Part shown: one piece after another, positions 8,913-19,300 of the stretch | How positions within the stretch are numbered: the first letter of the stretch is position 1 | Layout of the letters: each line of letters starts with the position of its first letter | NCBI RefSeq assembly: GCF_900142575.1 | Contig: NZ_FRBI01000001.1 | Span: 621,014 to 685,013, forward strand | Source: Actinacidiphila paucisporea | GTDB taxonomy: Bacteria > Actinomycetota > Actinomycetes > Streptomycetales > Streptomycetaceae | Direction: 5' to 3' | DNA: 64,000 nucleotides | Translations under genes and position numbers: made by a program | The notes under the pieces: model-generated | Seen by the model: the letters and a program-made list of their open reading frames with translations, nothing else | What the model was told of the DNA's origin: nothing | Databases searched by the model: none

Positions 8913-8942
8913 CCAGGGATGCGAGGTATCGAGGTGAGTGAC

Positions 8943-9956
8943 ATGACCGAGTCCGGCCCGTCCGGCGACTGGCTCATCTACCGCGGCACCGGGGAACCCC
9001 ACACCCGAGTCGACGGGCTGCCCGAGCCGCCGCCCTGGCGGGACTTCGACGGCGGCCCCCTGGTCGCGGCGGGACCCGGACCCGACAGCTCCTCGGCCCG
9101 CAGGCTCGGCGCCTACCGGCACATGGCCGAAATGCACCGGCCCAACCCGGAGGAGCTGGAGATGGTCAACGCGGCGCTGTATCTGCGCCGCCCGCTGCTG
9201 GTCACCGGCAGCCCCGGCGCCGGAAAGAGCACGCTGGCGCACGCGGTGGCCTACGAGCTGGGGCTGGGCCGGGTGCTGCACTGGCCGATCGTCAGCCGCA
9301 GCACCCTGCAGGACGGGCTCTACCGCTACGACGCCATCGCCCGGCTCCAGGACAACCAGATCGCCGCCCACTCCGGCACCGCCCCGCCCGGCGGCATCGG
9401 CAGCTACATCCGGCTCGGCCCGCTCGGCACCGCGCTGCTGCCCACCGCCAAGCCCCGGGTGCTGCTCATCGACGAGCTGGACAAGAGCGACATCGACCTG
9501 CCCAACGACCTGCTGAACGTGATGGAGGAGGGCGAGTACGGCATTCCCGAACTCGAACGCCTCGCGGAGCGCGAACCGCAGGTCGACGTCCTCACCGACG
9601 ACGGCGCGAAGGTCACCGTCAGGGAGGGCAGGGTCCGCTGCCGGGCCTTCCCCTTCGTGATCCTCACCAGCAACGGCGAGCGCGACTTCCCCGCGCCGCT
9701 GCTGCGCCGCTGCATCCACCTGGAGCTGGACCGCCCCGACCACCAGCGGCTGTCCACAGTGGTGCGCGCCCACCTCGGCGACGAGGCGGCCTCCCTCGGC
9801 GAGGACCTGGTCGCCCGCTTCCTGGACCGCTCCCGCAGCGAGTTGCTGGCCACCGACCAGCTGCTCAACGCGATCTACCTCACCCACCACGCCGCGCCGC
9901 CCACCCGTTCCCGACTCGCGGACATGCTCATCCAACGGCTCGACCGGCCCAGGTGA
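8943..9956 (+). CDS. MoxR-type AAA+ ATPase
   Basis: 337-residue AAA+ ATPase of the MoxR group. Walker A is GSPGAGKST at 89-97, Walker B is VLLIDELDKSD with D177/E178; sensor-1 is VILTSNGERDFP and the arginine-finger-like LLRRCIHLEL follows. MoxR proteins act as chaperone ATPases with vWA partners. ATG at 8943 has GAGGTG 6 bases upstream; GTG at 8934 and ATG at 8919 are in-frame alternatives. The gene lies 30 bases after the protease gene and 7 bases before the vWA gene, so the three are almost surely one operon, forming the VMAP-MoxR-vWA ternary module. Confidence 0.88.
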   Translation: MTESGPSGDWLIYRGTGEPHTRVDGLPEPPPWRDFDGGPLVAAGPGPDSSSARRLGAYRHMAEMHRPNPEELEMVNAALYLRRPLLVTGSPGAGKSTLAHAVAYELGLGRVLHWPIVSRSTLQDGLYRYDAIARLQDNQIAAHSGTAPPGGIGSYIRLGPLGTALLPTAKPRVLLIDELDKSDIDLPNDLLNVMEEGEYGIPELERLAEREPQVDVLTDDGAKVTVREGRVRCRAFPFVILTSNGERDFPAPLLRRCIHLELDRPDHQRLSTVVRAHLGDEAASLGEDLVARFLDRSRSELLATDQLLNAIYLTHHAAPPTRSRLADMLIQRLDRPR

Positions 9957-9963
9957 GGCGGCT

Positions 9964-12900
9964 GTGGACGCCGAGCCGAACCGCAGACCCGAGCAGCAGG
10001 CGGGGCCGCCCACCGAGGACGCCACCGGGCGGCGGGCCGCACCCGACCCGCTGGCCGAATTCGTCGGCAGGCTGAGCGGCGCCGGGCTCGAAACCGGCAC
10101 CGGCGAACTGGCCGACGCCCTCTGGCTGGCCCGCTGGTCGACACCGACCGCCCCGGAACCGCAACCGGTGGGCCTGCCGAGCACTCCCGCCCCCGAAAGC
10201 GGCGGCGGCCAGGGCGGCGACCCCGGCGACCTGCCGCAGGTCCCCGCGGACGGCACCGACGGGCGCGGCAAGCGCCTGGTGCCGCCCGACCCGGACGACG
10301 GCGGCATGGTCGACCTCTACCCCGGGGTGGCCGAGCCCGGCCGCGGCCCGGCGGGCGCCGCCGGCCTCACCGTCGCGGTGCCCGAGGCCACCGCCCTGCC
10401 GCGGCTGCTCGAACTCCAGTCGGCGCTGCGCCCGTTGCAGCGCTACCGCAGCCCCGCCCGGCCGCTGCGGGAAGTCCTGGACGAATCCGCCACCGCCGAG
10501 CGCTCCGCCCTGGCCGGCGGGCTGCTGCTGCCGGTCTTCCGCCCGGTCGGCCGCGGCAACGCCGTCATGCAGTTGCTGATGGACGCCTCCTCCTCGATGT
10601 ACGTGTGGGAGCTGATGCTGCGCGAGCTGGGCGGCGTCTTCGAACGCCTCGGCGCCTTCCACGAGGTGCAGGTCCGCCATCTGCACGCCACCCCCGAGGG
10701 CGCCCCCGCCGTCAGCGGCCGCTTCGACCCGGAACCGTCCGCGCTGCGCTCCGCCGACCAGCTGATCGACCCCACGGGCCGCCGTATCACCCTGCTGGTC
10801 AGCGACTGCGCCGGGCCGCTGTGGCGCTCGGGCCAGGCGCACCGGCTGCTGCACCGGCTCGCCGGGCACGGCCCGGTGGCCGTCCTGCAACCGCTGCCCG
10901 CCCGGCTGTGGTCGCGCACCCGGCTGCCGGTCTCCTACGGGGTGCTGCACCGGGCCGACGGCCCGCTGCCCGCCTCGCCGCTGCGCTTCTCGGCCGGCGC
11001 CGGCGGCTTCACCACCCCGCCCGCGGGCGACGCGCTGCCGGTGCCCGTACTGCCGCCCACCGCGCAGGCGCTGGGCGCCTGGGCGCGGCTGCTGGCCGGC
11101 CTCGGCGCCGGCGAGGTGCCGGCCGCCGTCGGCTGGGTGCGCTCCGACCAGCCGCCGAGCCCCGCCCGCCCGCGCCGGGCGGCCGCACCGCCCAACGCCC
11201 TGGTCGGCCGCTTCCGCTCGGCCGCCTCGCCCGCCGCGGCCCAGCTCGCCGTCTACCTGTCGGCCGCGCCGCTCTTCCTGCCCGTCATGCAGCTCGTCCA
11301 GCGCACCATGCTGCCCGACTCGGGCCCCGCGGAACTGGCCGAAGTGCTGCTCAGCGGACTGGTGGTCAAGGCCGAGGGCAACGACCACCGGTGGTACGAA
11401 TTCGCGCCCGGCGTGCGGGACGTGCTGCTCGGGCCGCTCGGCATCGACGAGGCCCGCCTGGTGCTCAAGCACTGCTCCGAGTACGTCGAGCAGCGCTTCG
11501 GCCGCAGCGGCCCCAACTTCCCCGCGCTGGCCATCAACCAGCTCTCCGACGGCCCCAGCGACGCGGTCGCCGACGCGGCCGTCGCCTCCGCCGCCAGGGA
11601 CACCGCCCGCGCGGAGGGCTCCGCCGCCGGCGTCGACTCCCAGCAGCCCTTCGCCGAGGTCGCCGCCCGGGTCCTGGAGCGCTTCGTGCCGCTGTCAGGA
11701 CCCGGCGGCCCCGGTGCCGTCCGCGGCGGCGTGCGGCCCGGCGGGGCGGGCGGCACCTCGTCCGTGGTCCTGCGGGCCAGGGAGCTCGTGGCCAGATTCC
11801 GCGACGAGGGCATGGTGCAGAACCTGATGGAGGCCGTGCAACTGCTGCGCCGCGCCGCCTCCGAGGAATTCCGGCACGGCACCGACCCCGAGCTGTGGAG
11901 CGAACTCGCCGAGCAGCTCATCAGGTTGTGGCGGCTGCGCGGCGGCGTCGGCCTGCTGCGCGAGGCCCAGGACGCCGCGGAGACCGCCGCCGCCCACCCC
12001 GGGTCGGTCAAGGCCCGCGCGGTGCGGGCCGGGGTGCTGCGCGCCTCCGCCGACGACCGGTCCGCGGTCGGCGACACCCGCGGCGCGCTGGAGCTGCTGC
12101 GCCGCGCCGACCGCGAACTGACCGCCGTCTGCGCCTCGCCCGGCCTCGAACGCCGCGAGCTGCTCGCCGCCACCCTGGAGCGGGTCCAGATCCTGGAGGA
12201 CCAGTGGCTCATCAGCGGCGAGACCGTGCTGCTCGAAGAGACCGTCGGCTCGCTCGAAGCCTTCGCGGACGCCTGGCCGCCGGGCGACGACCGCCCCAGC
12301 CAGCTCGCACTCGCCCACGGCCGCGCCCTGCTCCGGCTGGCCGGCGCCGCCCCCGACCGGGAGCGCCAGCAGGTCTGCGCGCAGCAGGCCGCCGCGTCCT
12401 TCGAAGCCGGCCTCGACGGTCTGCAACGCGAGGACGCCGCCCACGAGCAGGTGGTCGCCGCGACCCTCGCCCTGGTCGACGCGCTGCTGGTGGTGGGCGG
12501 CCGGACGGCCGAGGCCCAGCGGCTGGTGGACCGCGCGCTCGGCGAGACCCGCGACCGGCTGCAGCGCGCCGCCATCCTCGCCAGGGCCGGCCGGATCAGG
12601 GCGGCCCGGCACGCCGAGGGCGGCCCGCCCGGTGAACTGGAGGCCGCCGCCGGGCGGTTCGCGGAGGCCTGCCGCCTCACCCCGCGCGACCGCCCCGAAT
12701 ACAGCGACCTCGTCGCCGAATGGGGGGCCGCGCTGCTCGACCGGGCCGCGCTTCCCGGCGGCGAGATGTTCGTCAACCGGGCGGTCCTGGTCCTTCGCGA
12801 CTGCCGGATGGAGACGCCCACCGACGACCCCCGGCTGCCCGCCCGGCTGCTGATGCTCGGCCGCGCCCTGGTGCTGCGCTACACCGCGGAAGGCGACCTG

Positions 12901-13302
12901 GTCGACCTGCGCGAGGCCGAACACGTCCTGGGCCGGGCCGTGCAGCCCGCGGTCGACCCCGCGCAGATCGCCAGGATCTCCTACGAGCTGGGGGAGGTGC
13001 ACCGGCTCGGATACCACCACACCCAGCGCGCGGAACGCCTCGACCGCGCGGCCGACGCCTACCGGCGCGCGGCGGACGCCGCGGACACCGCCGCCGCCCG
13101 CGCCTTCGACCGGCGCCCCATGGTGCGGCTCGCCGCACAGGCGCATCATTGGCGTGGCGAGGTCTACACCTCCGCCCACCGCAAACGTGCCGCGGCCGAG
13201 GCCTACCGCGCGGCGCTGGCCGGCTGGCGCCAACTCCCGGACGAGGACGGCGAAGCCGGCCGCCACACCGCCGAGCGCCTGGCCGCGCTCGCCGCACCCT
13301 GA
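9964..13302 (+). CDS. vWA-like / TPR protein (SAV_2336 N-terminal-domain type)
   Basis: 1112-residue protein. After a Pro/Gly-rich N-terminus, residues ~195-330 form a von Willebrand A-like domain with a MIDAS DASSS (D207, S209, S211) and a second acidic strand ITLLVSDCAGPLW. Residues ~420-520 are a helical region common in this family. Residues ~600-1112 are TPR-like helices (many RAxxLERxA repeats). It resembles proteins annotated as SAV_2336 N-terminal-domain-related in Streptomyces. The GTG start at 9964 follows the MoxR stop by 7 bases. Expected role: metal-dependent adaptor that couples MoxR ATP hydrolysis to a target or to the VMAP protease (inference). Confidence 0.8.
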   Translation: MDAEPNRRPEQQAGPPTEDATGRRAAPDPLAEFVGRLSGAGLETGTGELADALWLARWSTPTAPEPQPVGLPSTPAPESGGGQGGDPGDLPQVPADGTDGRGKRLVPPDPDDGGMVDLYPGVAEPGRGPAGAAGLTVAVPEATALPRLLELQSALRPLQRYRSPARPLREVLDESATAERSALAGGLLLPVFRPVGRGNAVMQLLMDASSSMYVWELMLRELGGVFERLGAFHEVQVRHLHATPEGAPAVSGRFDPEPSALRSADQLIDPTGRRITLLVSDCAGPLWRSGQAHRLLHRLAGHGPVAVLQPLPARLWSRTRLPVSYGVLHRADGPLPASPLRFSAGAGGFTTPPAGDALPVPVLPPTAQALGAWARLLAGLGAGEVPAAVGWVRSDQPPSPARPRRAAAPPNALVGRFRSAASPAAAQLAVYLSAAPLFLPVMQLVQRTMLPDSGPAELAEVLLSGLVVKAEGNDHRWYEFAPGVRDVLLGPLGIDEARLVLKHCSEYVEQRFGRSGPNFPALAINQLSDGPSDAVADAAVASAARDTARAEGSAAGVDSQQPFAEVAARVLERFVPLSGPGGPGAVRGGVRPGGAGGTSSVVLRARELVARFRDEGMVQNLMEAVQLLRRAASEEFRHGTDPELWSELAEQLIRLWRLRGGVGLLREAQDAAETAAAHPGSVKARAVRAGVLRASADDRSAVGDTRGALELLRRADRELTAVCASPGLERRELLAATLERVQILEDQWLISGETVLLEETVGSLEAFADAWPPGDDRPSQLALAHGRALLRLAGAAPDRERQQVCAQQAAASFEAGLDGLQREDAAHEQVVAATLALVDALLVVGGRTAEAQRLVDRALGETRDRLQRAAILARAGRIRAARHAEGGPPGELEAAAGRFAEACRLTPRDRPEYSDLVAEWGAALLDRAALPGGEMFVNRAVLVLRDCRMETPTDDPRLPARLLMLGRALVLRYTAEGDLVDLREAEHVLGRAVQPAVDPAQIARISYELGEVHRLGYHHTQRAERLDRAADAYRRAADAADTAAARAFDRRPMVRLAAQAHHWRGEVYTSAHRKRAAAEAYRAALAGWRQLPDEDGEAGRHTAERLAALAAP

Positions 13303-13316
13303 CACGGAGGTCCGTG

Positions 13317-13487
13317 ATGGAAGCAGAGCCGCACGGCGGCGCGACCGCGCCCGACGTACTGACCCTGGACCTGGAGAGCCTGCGGACGGTCGAACACCCG
13401 GTGCTTGCCGCGCTGTTGAGCGACCTGCGGGAGCGGGTCGCCGCCACCGGCGGCGAGGCTCTCTGGGGCTTCGACAACTCGATGTAG
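13317..13487 (+). CDS. fxsA: FxSxx-COOH-type RiPP precursor peptide (FxsA-like)
   Basis: 56-residue peptide, MEAEPHGGATAPDVLTLDLE at the N-terminus, LRTVEHPVLAALLSDLRERV in the middle and the C-terminus GEALWGFDNSM. The conserved leader (DVLTLDLxxLxxxxHPVLxxLLxxLRxR) and small size match FxsA-type precursors that are modified by FxsB radical SAM enzymes to give a three-residue cyclophane. Here the tail is F-D-N-S-M, so Ser is at the third, not second, position after Phe: a variant of the FxSxx-COOH consensus; F-D-N itself fits the aromatic-X-X cyclophane triad. ATG at 13317 has GGAGG 6 bases upstream (GTG 13314 is too close). It begins 14 bases after the vWA gene. Confidence 0.82.
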   Translation: MEAEPHGGATAPDVLTLDLESLRTVEHPVLAALLSDLRERVAATGGEALWGFDNSM

Positions 13488-13511
13488 GCCGGTCGCCTTT
13501 CCCGCCGGGGA

Positions 13512-13537
13512 GCGCCCCGCCCCGGGCGTCGGGGCGC
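13512..13537 (+). terminator. Hairpin after the precursor gene (attenuator-like)
   Basis: GCGCCCCG (13512-13519) pairs perfectly with CGGGGCGC (13530-13537) over a 10-base loop, 24 bases after the fxsA stop. Such a hairpin between a precursor gene and its maturase could stabilise or partly terminate the short transcript, allowing more peptide than enzyme. The rest of 13488-13643 shows no gene. Confidence 0.45.
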
Positions 13538-13643
13538 GGCGGGGCACGGTTACGGCCAAATCGAACGCCGGGCGTTTGCAGGGGGTTGCGCGGCGGGAAA
13601 ACCGCGAAGGAGGACGGGGCGGCCCCGGACACGGGGAGGCGAT

Positions 13644-14837
13644 GTGGCCCAGCAGCGGCAGCCGCAGGAGCAGCACACCGCGCGGAGCGCAGAGCCCATA
13701 CGGCAGTTCATACTCAAGACGCACAGCCGGTGCAACCTCGCGTGCACGTATTGCTACCTGTACGCCGGCCAGGACGACGGCTGGCGCCACCGCCCCCGTA
13801 CCGTCGCAGGCCCTGTCGCCGAGCGCACCGCTTACCGCATCGCCGAACACGTGTCCGCCCACCGGCTGCGCGAGGTCGCCGTCGTCCTGCACGGCGGCGA
13901 GCCCCTGCTGGCCGGCGCCGACCGGCTGGCCGCCGACGTCGACCGGCTCCGGCGGACCGTCCCGTGCACCGTGCACGCCGCCGTGCAGACCAACGCCACC
14001 CTGCTCACCCGGGACCGCGTCGCCCGGCTGCGCGACGCGCGTATACGGATCGGCGTCAGCCTCGACGGCGGCCGCCCCGGGCACAACGCGGCCCGGGTCG
14101 ACCACGCGGGCCGCCCCGGGTGGCCCGCCGCCGCGGCCGGGCTGCGGCTGCTCGCCGCCAGCGCGCCCGAGGCCTACGCGGGCGTGCTGTGCGTGGTGGA
14201 CCTGCGGCACGACCCCGTCGAGGTCTACGACTCGCTGCTGGCCTTCGCGCCGCCCGCGATCGACCTGCTGCTGCCGCACGGCAACTGGACGGTACCGCCG
14301 CCGGGACTGCCCGCGCCGCCCGCGGACCCGGCGCCGTACGGCCGCTGGCTGACCGCCGTCTTCGACCGCTGGTGGCGGGCGGACCGCCGGGAGACCAGGG
14401 TGCGGCTGTTCGAGGAGTGCATCGCGCTGCTGCTCGGCGTGCCCGCGGCCACCGAACGCCTCGGGCTGCAGCCCTTCACCGCCGCCGTCGTCGAGACCGA
14501 CGGCAGCATCGAGCAGGTCGACTCGCTGAAATCCGCCTACGAGGGCGCCGCCGCCACCGGCCTGGACGTCTTCCGGCACAGCTTCGACCAGGTCCTCGCC
14601 CACCCCGGCGTCGCCGCCCGCCAGGCGGGGCTGGCCGCGCTCGGCGCCGAGTGCGTGGCCTGCGCGCTGGTCACGGTCTGCGGCGGCGGCCACTACGCGC
14701 ACCGCTACCTGGCGGGCGCCGGCTTCCGCAACCGGTCCGTCTACTGCGCCGACCTGGCGTACCTGATCCGCCACATCGCCTCCCGGCTCGCCACGGCGGC
14801 GGGTGCCGGACCCTCGCCGGGGGAGCGGGCCAGGTGA
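13644..14837 (+). CDS. fxsB: FxsB-type cyclophane-forming radical SAM/SPASM maturase
   Basis: 397-residue radical SAM enzyme. The SAM-cluster motif CNLACTYC places C30, C34 and C37, followed by YLYAGQDDGWRHRP typical of FxsB. LHGGEPLLAG is the GGE motif for SAM binding. The C-terminus is a SPASM domain: C337-V-A-C340, C346 (VCGGGHYAHRY) and C368. Known FxsB-family members crosslink an aromatic residue to a side-chain carbon two residues on, giving a strained cyclophane; here the likely target is Phe-Asp-Asn of FxsA. GTG at 13644 has GGGGAGG 4 bases upstream. In many relatives this enzyme is fused to an HExxH domain; here that domain is the next gene, overlapping by 4 bases (GTGA). Confidence 0.87.
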   Translation: MAQQRQPQEQHTARSAEPIRQFILKTHSRCNLACTYCYLYAGQDDGWRHRPRTVAGPVAERTAYRIAEHVSAHRLREVAVVLHGGEPLLAGADRLAADVDRLRRTVPCTVHAAVQTNATLLTRDRVARLRDARIRIGVSLDGGRPGHNAARVDHAGRPGWPAAAAGLRLLAASAPEAYAGVLCVVDLRHDPVEVYDSLLAFAPPAIDLLLPHGNWTVPPPGLPAPPADPAPYGRWLTAVFDRWWRADRRETRVRLFEECIALLLGVPAATERLGLQPFTAAVVETDGSIEQVDSLKSAYEGAAATGLDVFRHSFDQVLAHPGVAARQAGLAALGAECVACALVTVCGGGHYAHRYLAGAGFRNRSVYCADLAYLIRHIASRLATAAGAGPSPGERAR

Positions 14838-16192
14838 CCGTGACCGACGACATGCTCCGTGCCCTCGGCGGCACCGGGGGCGACGCCCGCGCACTGGACC
14901 TGCTGGTCACCCAGCAGCGCCGCCGCCGGCTGCTCGTGCTGCGCGCGCTGCTGGACGCCGTCGCCGAGGCGCCGCCCTCCGTGCTGCCCCCGGCCGCCGC
15001 CGCCCGGGCGCTGGCGGACTGGCGACTGCTGGCCGCGGCGGAACGCGCCGACCCGGCCGCCGCCCACCGGGTCGTCCACTACCCGATGACCGGGGCGTGG
15101 GCGGACCGCGCGCTGCGCGCCCTCACCGTGCCCGACCCGCAGCTGCCGCCCGCGGAGACGCTCGCCCACCTCGGCGCCCTCGCGGCGGCCGCCGCGGCCC
15201 GCGCGGGCCTGCGCTTCACCGCCGACGTCACCGCGCGCGGCGGCCTGCTGACCCTGCCCACGGTCGGTGCCTGCGCGGTAGGCCCCGGCGTCATCGCGGT
15301 GCGGGTCGCCGGCGAGGGCGGGACGCTGTGGCTGCACCTGCCGGCGGGCGGCGGCGCCCCGGCGCGCAAGGTCGAGGTCCGGCGCGGGCCCGACGGGACG
15401 TGGCGCTCGGCGGCGGCCGGGTGGCGGCCCATCAGGGCGCTGCGGGCCGACGGCGGGCCGCCGGTGCTGATCGACGACGTCGACCCCTACCGCGAGGAGC
15501 GCCGGACCGGTCCCTACGGACTGCCCGTCTCCGGCGCTCTGGACCCAAGCCAGCACGCCCGCTGGCGCACCGCCTGGCAGGACGCCCAGCCCTGGACGCG
15601 GCTCGGCGGCGCCGGGCGCACCCGGGAGACGGGCGCGCTGCTCGGCTGCTTCGTGCCGCTGGCCGACTCCGCCACCGCGCAGTACAGCGCCACCCGCGGC
15701 GACGCCTTCGGCGCCCTGCTGAGCAGCACGCCGCGCAGCGGGCTCGAACTGGCCGCGACCCTCGTGCACGAGCTGCAGCACGCCAAGCTGTTCGCGCTGT
15801 CCGCGGTGACCGTGCTGCACACCGCGGACGGCAGCCCGCGCTACTGGGCGCCCTGGCGCCCCGACCCGCGCCCTTTCGACGGCCTCTTCCAGGGGGCCTA
15901 CGCGCATGTCGCGCTGGCCGACTTCCACCTGCGCGTCGCGCTCGGCGGGGCCGCGCCCGCCGTCAGGGACGCCGCCTGGGCCGACCACTGCCGGTGCCGC
16001 CAGCAGGTCGACGTCGCCCTTCCGCAGCTGCTCGGCTCCAACTGCCTCACCCCGCAGGGCCGCACCCTGGTCACCGCGATGGCGGCGCACCAGGCCCGGC
16101 TCAAGTCCCACGCGCCACCCGACGGCCACCTGGCGCGGGCCGCCGCCTACGTGGAGACCGCCCGCGCCATGTGGCGCCGCGGGCAGGGGTGA
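14834..16192 (+). CDS. HExxH-motif peptide-modification protein (aKG-HExxH type)
   Basis: 452-residue protein with a single HExxH, H312-E-L-Q-H316, in TLVHELQHAKLFAL, plus conserved flanking segments (LIDDVDPYRE, GLFQGAYAHVALADFHLRVA). It matches the HEXXH putative peptide-modification family first noted as a domain of FxsB proteins; relatives have been reported to be 2-oxoglutarate-dependent peptide beta-hydroxylases rather than proteases. It overlaps fxsB by 4 bases (start GTG 14834), implying translational coupling. Expected role: second modification of the FxsA core, perhaps beta-hydroxylation of the core Asp/Asn (inference). Confidence 0.75.
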   Translation: MTVTDDMLRALGGTGGDARALDLLVTQQRRRRLLVLRALLDAVAEAPPSVLPPAAAARALADWRLLAAAERADPAAAHRVVHYPMTGAWADRALRALTVPDPQLPPAETLAHLGALAAAAAARAGLRFTADVTARGGLLTLPTVGACAVGPGVIAVRVAGEGGTLWLHLPAGGGAPARKVEVRRGPDGTWRSAAAGWRPIRALRADGGPPVLIDDVDPYREERRTGPYGLPVSGALDPSQHARWRTAWQDAQPWTRLGGAGRTRETGALLGCFVPLADSATAQYSATRGDAFGALLSSTPRSGLELAATLVHELQHAKLFALSAVTVLHTADGSPRYWAPWRPDPRPFDGLFQGAYAHVALADFHLRVALGGAAPAVRDAAWADHCRCRQQVDVALPQLLGSNCLTPQGRTLVTAMAAHQARLKSHAPPDGHLARAAAYVETARAMWRRGQG

Positions 16193-16226
16193 GGACGCGG
16201 GCGGGGGTGAGGACGCGGGCGGGGGT
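16191..16226 (+). repeat. Two tandem 18-bp repeats
   Basis: GAGGACGCGGGCGGGGGT occurs at 16191-16208 and 16209-16226, beginning within the stop of the HExxH gene. A degenerate third unit precedes it. It is probably replication slippage; no function is evident. The rest of 16227-16365 shows no gene. Confidence 0.7.
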
Positions 16227-16365
16227 GCGGCCGCGGACAAGCCCGGTCGGAAGTCGTCACATGCGCGCGTGAGGGCACGTCACCGGGGGATCAATCAGTA
16301 GAGTTCTGGCACAGGCGACCTGTTGGTCCGTCAGGACACCGCACGCAGACGAGGGAGACGGTCGA

Positions 16366-19300
16366 ATGGCCGGAGGGCGCAGCACGGCGGCGGCAATCGC
16401 ACGCGGCCCGGTGACCATCAGCTTCGCTGGCTACAACAGGGCCTGGGCCTCATGGATCGCCAGCCGGCTGGAGAGATACGGCGTCCAGGTGGTGCTCCAG
16501 CGGCTGGAGATCACCCCCGAGAGCCGCATCGACGACGACCTCCAAGACCTGCTGCTGTCCGAGGGCCGGGTGCTGATCGTGCTCTCGGAGTGGTATTTCC
16601 GCCTCGGCCCGCGCACCCACGAGGAGTGGAACGCCGCGCTGCGCCGGATCGTGCCGCCCAACAGCGAGCGCTTCGCCGCCGTCTCGGTGACCCCGGCCGC
16701 GCTGCCCAGCGCCGTCGCCTCGCTCGCCGCCGCCGACCTGTGGGGGCTGGGCGCCGCCGAGGCCGAGCGCCGGCTGCTGGGCAGGCTCGGCATCACCCCC
16801 TCGCGCGGCAACTCCGGCGAGACCCTCGGCGGTGGCGGCGGGCCCCGCTTCCCCCTGGAGCAGCCCGACGTGTGGGGCGGCATGCCGCGCCGCAACACCC
16901 GCTTCACCGGCCGCGAGGAACTGCTGGGCGAGATGCACCAGCAGTTCCAGCAGGCCGAGCCGGGCGCGGGCGTCGTGACGCTGTTCGGCCTGTCGGGGGT
17001 CGGCAAGACGCACATCGCGACCGAGTACGTCTACCGCTTCCTGCCGGAGTACGACGTGGTGTGGTGGGTGCGCGCCGCCGAGCGCGGCACCCTGCGCGAG
17101 AAGCTCGCCGGGCTCGCCCCGGCGCTCGGCCTGGTCACCGGGCGCGAGTACGGCGAGCGGCTGCGCGCGGTGCGCGACGCCCTGCGCCGCGGCGAGCCGT
17201 ACGGGCGCTGGCTGGTGATCCTCGACGGCGCCGACCAGCCCGACGACATCCACGACCTGGTGCCCAACGGCCCCGGGCACGTCCTGATCACCTCGCAGAA
17301 CCGCGAGTGGGGCGAGCACAACAGCGTCCTGATCGAGGTCCCGGTCTACGACCGCGTCGAGTCCGTCGCCTTCGTACGCCGCCGCGCGCCGCGCCTCGAC
17401 GAGGCCGACGCCGACAAGCTGGCCGAGGCGCTCGGCGACCTGGCACTGGCCCTGGACCAGAACGCCGGGGCGCTCAACGACTCCAACACGCCCGTGGACG
17501 AGTACATCGAACTGCTGCGGCACGGGGCCGACATCGAGCCCGGCCTCAAGGTCGCCGCCGACTTCCAGATGACGTACTACACCGCCTTCTCGATACTGCT
17601 CAACCGGCTCCGCGAGGACAAGCCTGAAGCCGTCGACCTGCTGCGGCTGTGCGTCTTCTTCGCGCCGGGGCCCATCCCGGTACGCCTGCTGCGCGACCTG
17701 CCGATCCGCGACGTGCCCGAGCAGCTCGCCGGACTGATGGACGACCCGCTGCTGTGGAACTCCGCCATCAGCAAGCTCGCCCAGTGGTCCGTCATCCAGT
17801 CCGACCCGCAGGAGACCACGGCCGAGGAGTCCGTCGGCTCCACCGAGGTCGTCCAGATGCACCGGCTGGTCTACCAGGCGGTCCGCGCCGACATGCCCGA
17901 GGAGGAGCTGAACACCTACTCCCGGGTGGTACGCAAGATCCTCGCCGCCGCCGACCCCGGCCGCCCCAGCGACACCCGGCTGTGGCCGCGCTACGCCGAG
18001 ATCGTGCCGCACCTGGCGTCGTCGGGGGCGCTGGAGAGCACCAACCCCGAGATCCAGGTCATGGTGCTCAACTGCCTGCGCTACCTCTACCTGTCCGGGG
18101 AGTACCGCGCGGGCCTGGAGATCGCGGTCGCCGCCGCCGAGCACTGGCCGCGGCTGCTGGACGCGGGACACCCCCGGCTGTGGGACCTGATCCACCACCG
18201 CGCCAACCTGATGCGCGCCATCGGCGACTACCGGGCGACCGAAGCCCTCGACCGCTCGGCCTACGAGCAGTTGCGCGCCGACCGCGGCGACCGCGACCTG
18301 CTGGTCATGCGGGCCGGCGGCAGCCTCGCCGCCGACCTGCGCAACCTCGGCCGCTACGACGAGGCACTCGACCTCTCGCAGTTCGTCCGTGACGGCTACG
18401 CCGAACTGGTCGGCCCCCAGGACTCCCGCACCCTCAGCGCCCAGCACAACATCGCCGTCACCTACCGGCTGCTCGGCCGCTACCGGGACGCGATGGAGCT
18501 GGACCAGGTCACCATGGAGGCCCGCCGCGAGCTGCTGCGCGACCGCCACAACTGGACGCTGTCGTCGGAGTACGTCTTCAGCCACGACCTGCGGCTGCTG
18601 GGCCGCTACGAGCAGGCCACCTCCGTCCAGGAGCGCAACTGCGAGGTCCACAGGACCGTCCTGGGCGCCGACAACCCGCAGACGCTGCGCGCCGAGCACA
18701 ACCTCGCGCTGTGCTATCACCGCGGCGGCGACCGCCCGCAGGCGGCGAACCTCCAGGCCAGGCTGCTGGAGCGCTGCCAGCGGGTGCTCGGCGACCTCGA
18801 CTCGCTGACCGTGCGCGTCGCGGTGACCTTCTCCAGCTTCGAGCGCCAGCACGGCGACCTCGACCGGGCCCGCGAACTGGGCGAGTTCGCGCTGTCCGAA
18901 TACCGCAGGCAGTTCGGCGACGACCACCCGTACACCGCGGGCGTGCTCGGCAACCACGGCCTGATCCTGCGGGCCGCCGGCGAGCGCCAGCAGTCGCAGA
19001 TCGAGATCGAGAGCTCCCTGGCCGCCATGACCCGCGCGGTCGGCGAGGACCACCCCTGGACCCTGGGCTGCGCGCTGAACGCCTCAGGGGCCCGCAACTT
19101 CGCGGGCGACCCGGAGAGCGCCGCCGACCTGAGCCGCGCCACCGCGGAGCGCGCCACCGCCACCCTGGGCAGGGAGCACCCGCTGACCCTGTCCTGCCGT
19201 ATCGCCCTGGCCACCGACCTGCGCAACCTCCGCAAGCGCCCGGAGGCCGACAAGATCGAGGAGGAGGCCCTCGCCACGCTGGCCGCCACCCTCGGCCCCC

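Noticed and set aside
7551..10307. Long minus-strand open frame (918 codons) opposite the VMAP, MoxR and vWA genes
   Set aside because: Composition is the reverse complement of high-GC coding DNA; Gly/Arg/Val/Gln-rich with no domain, and the opposite strand carries clear families.
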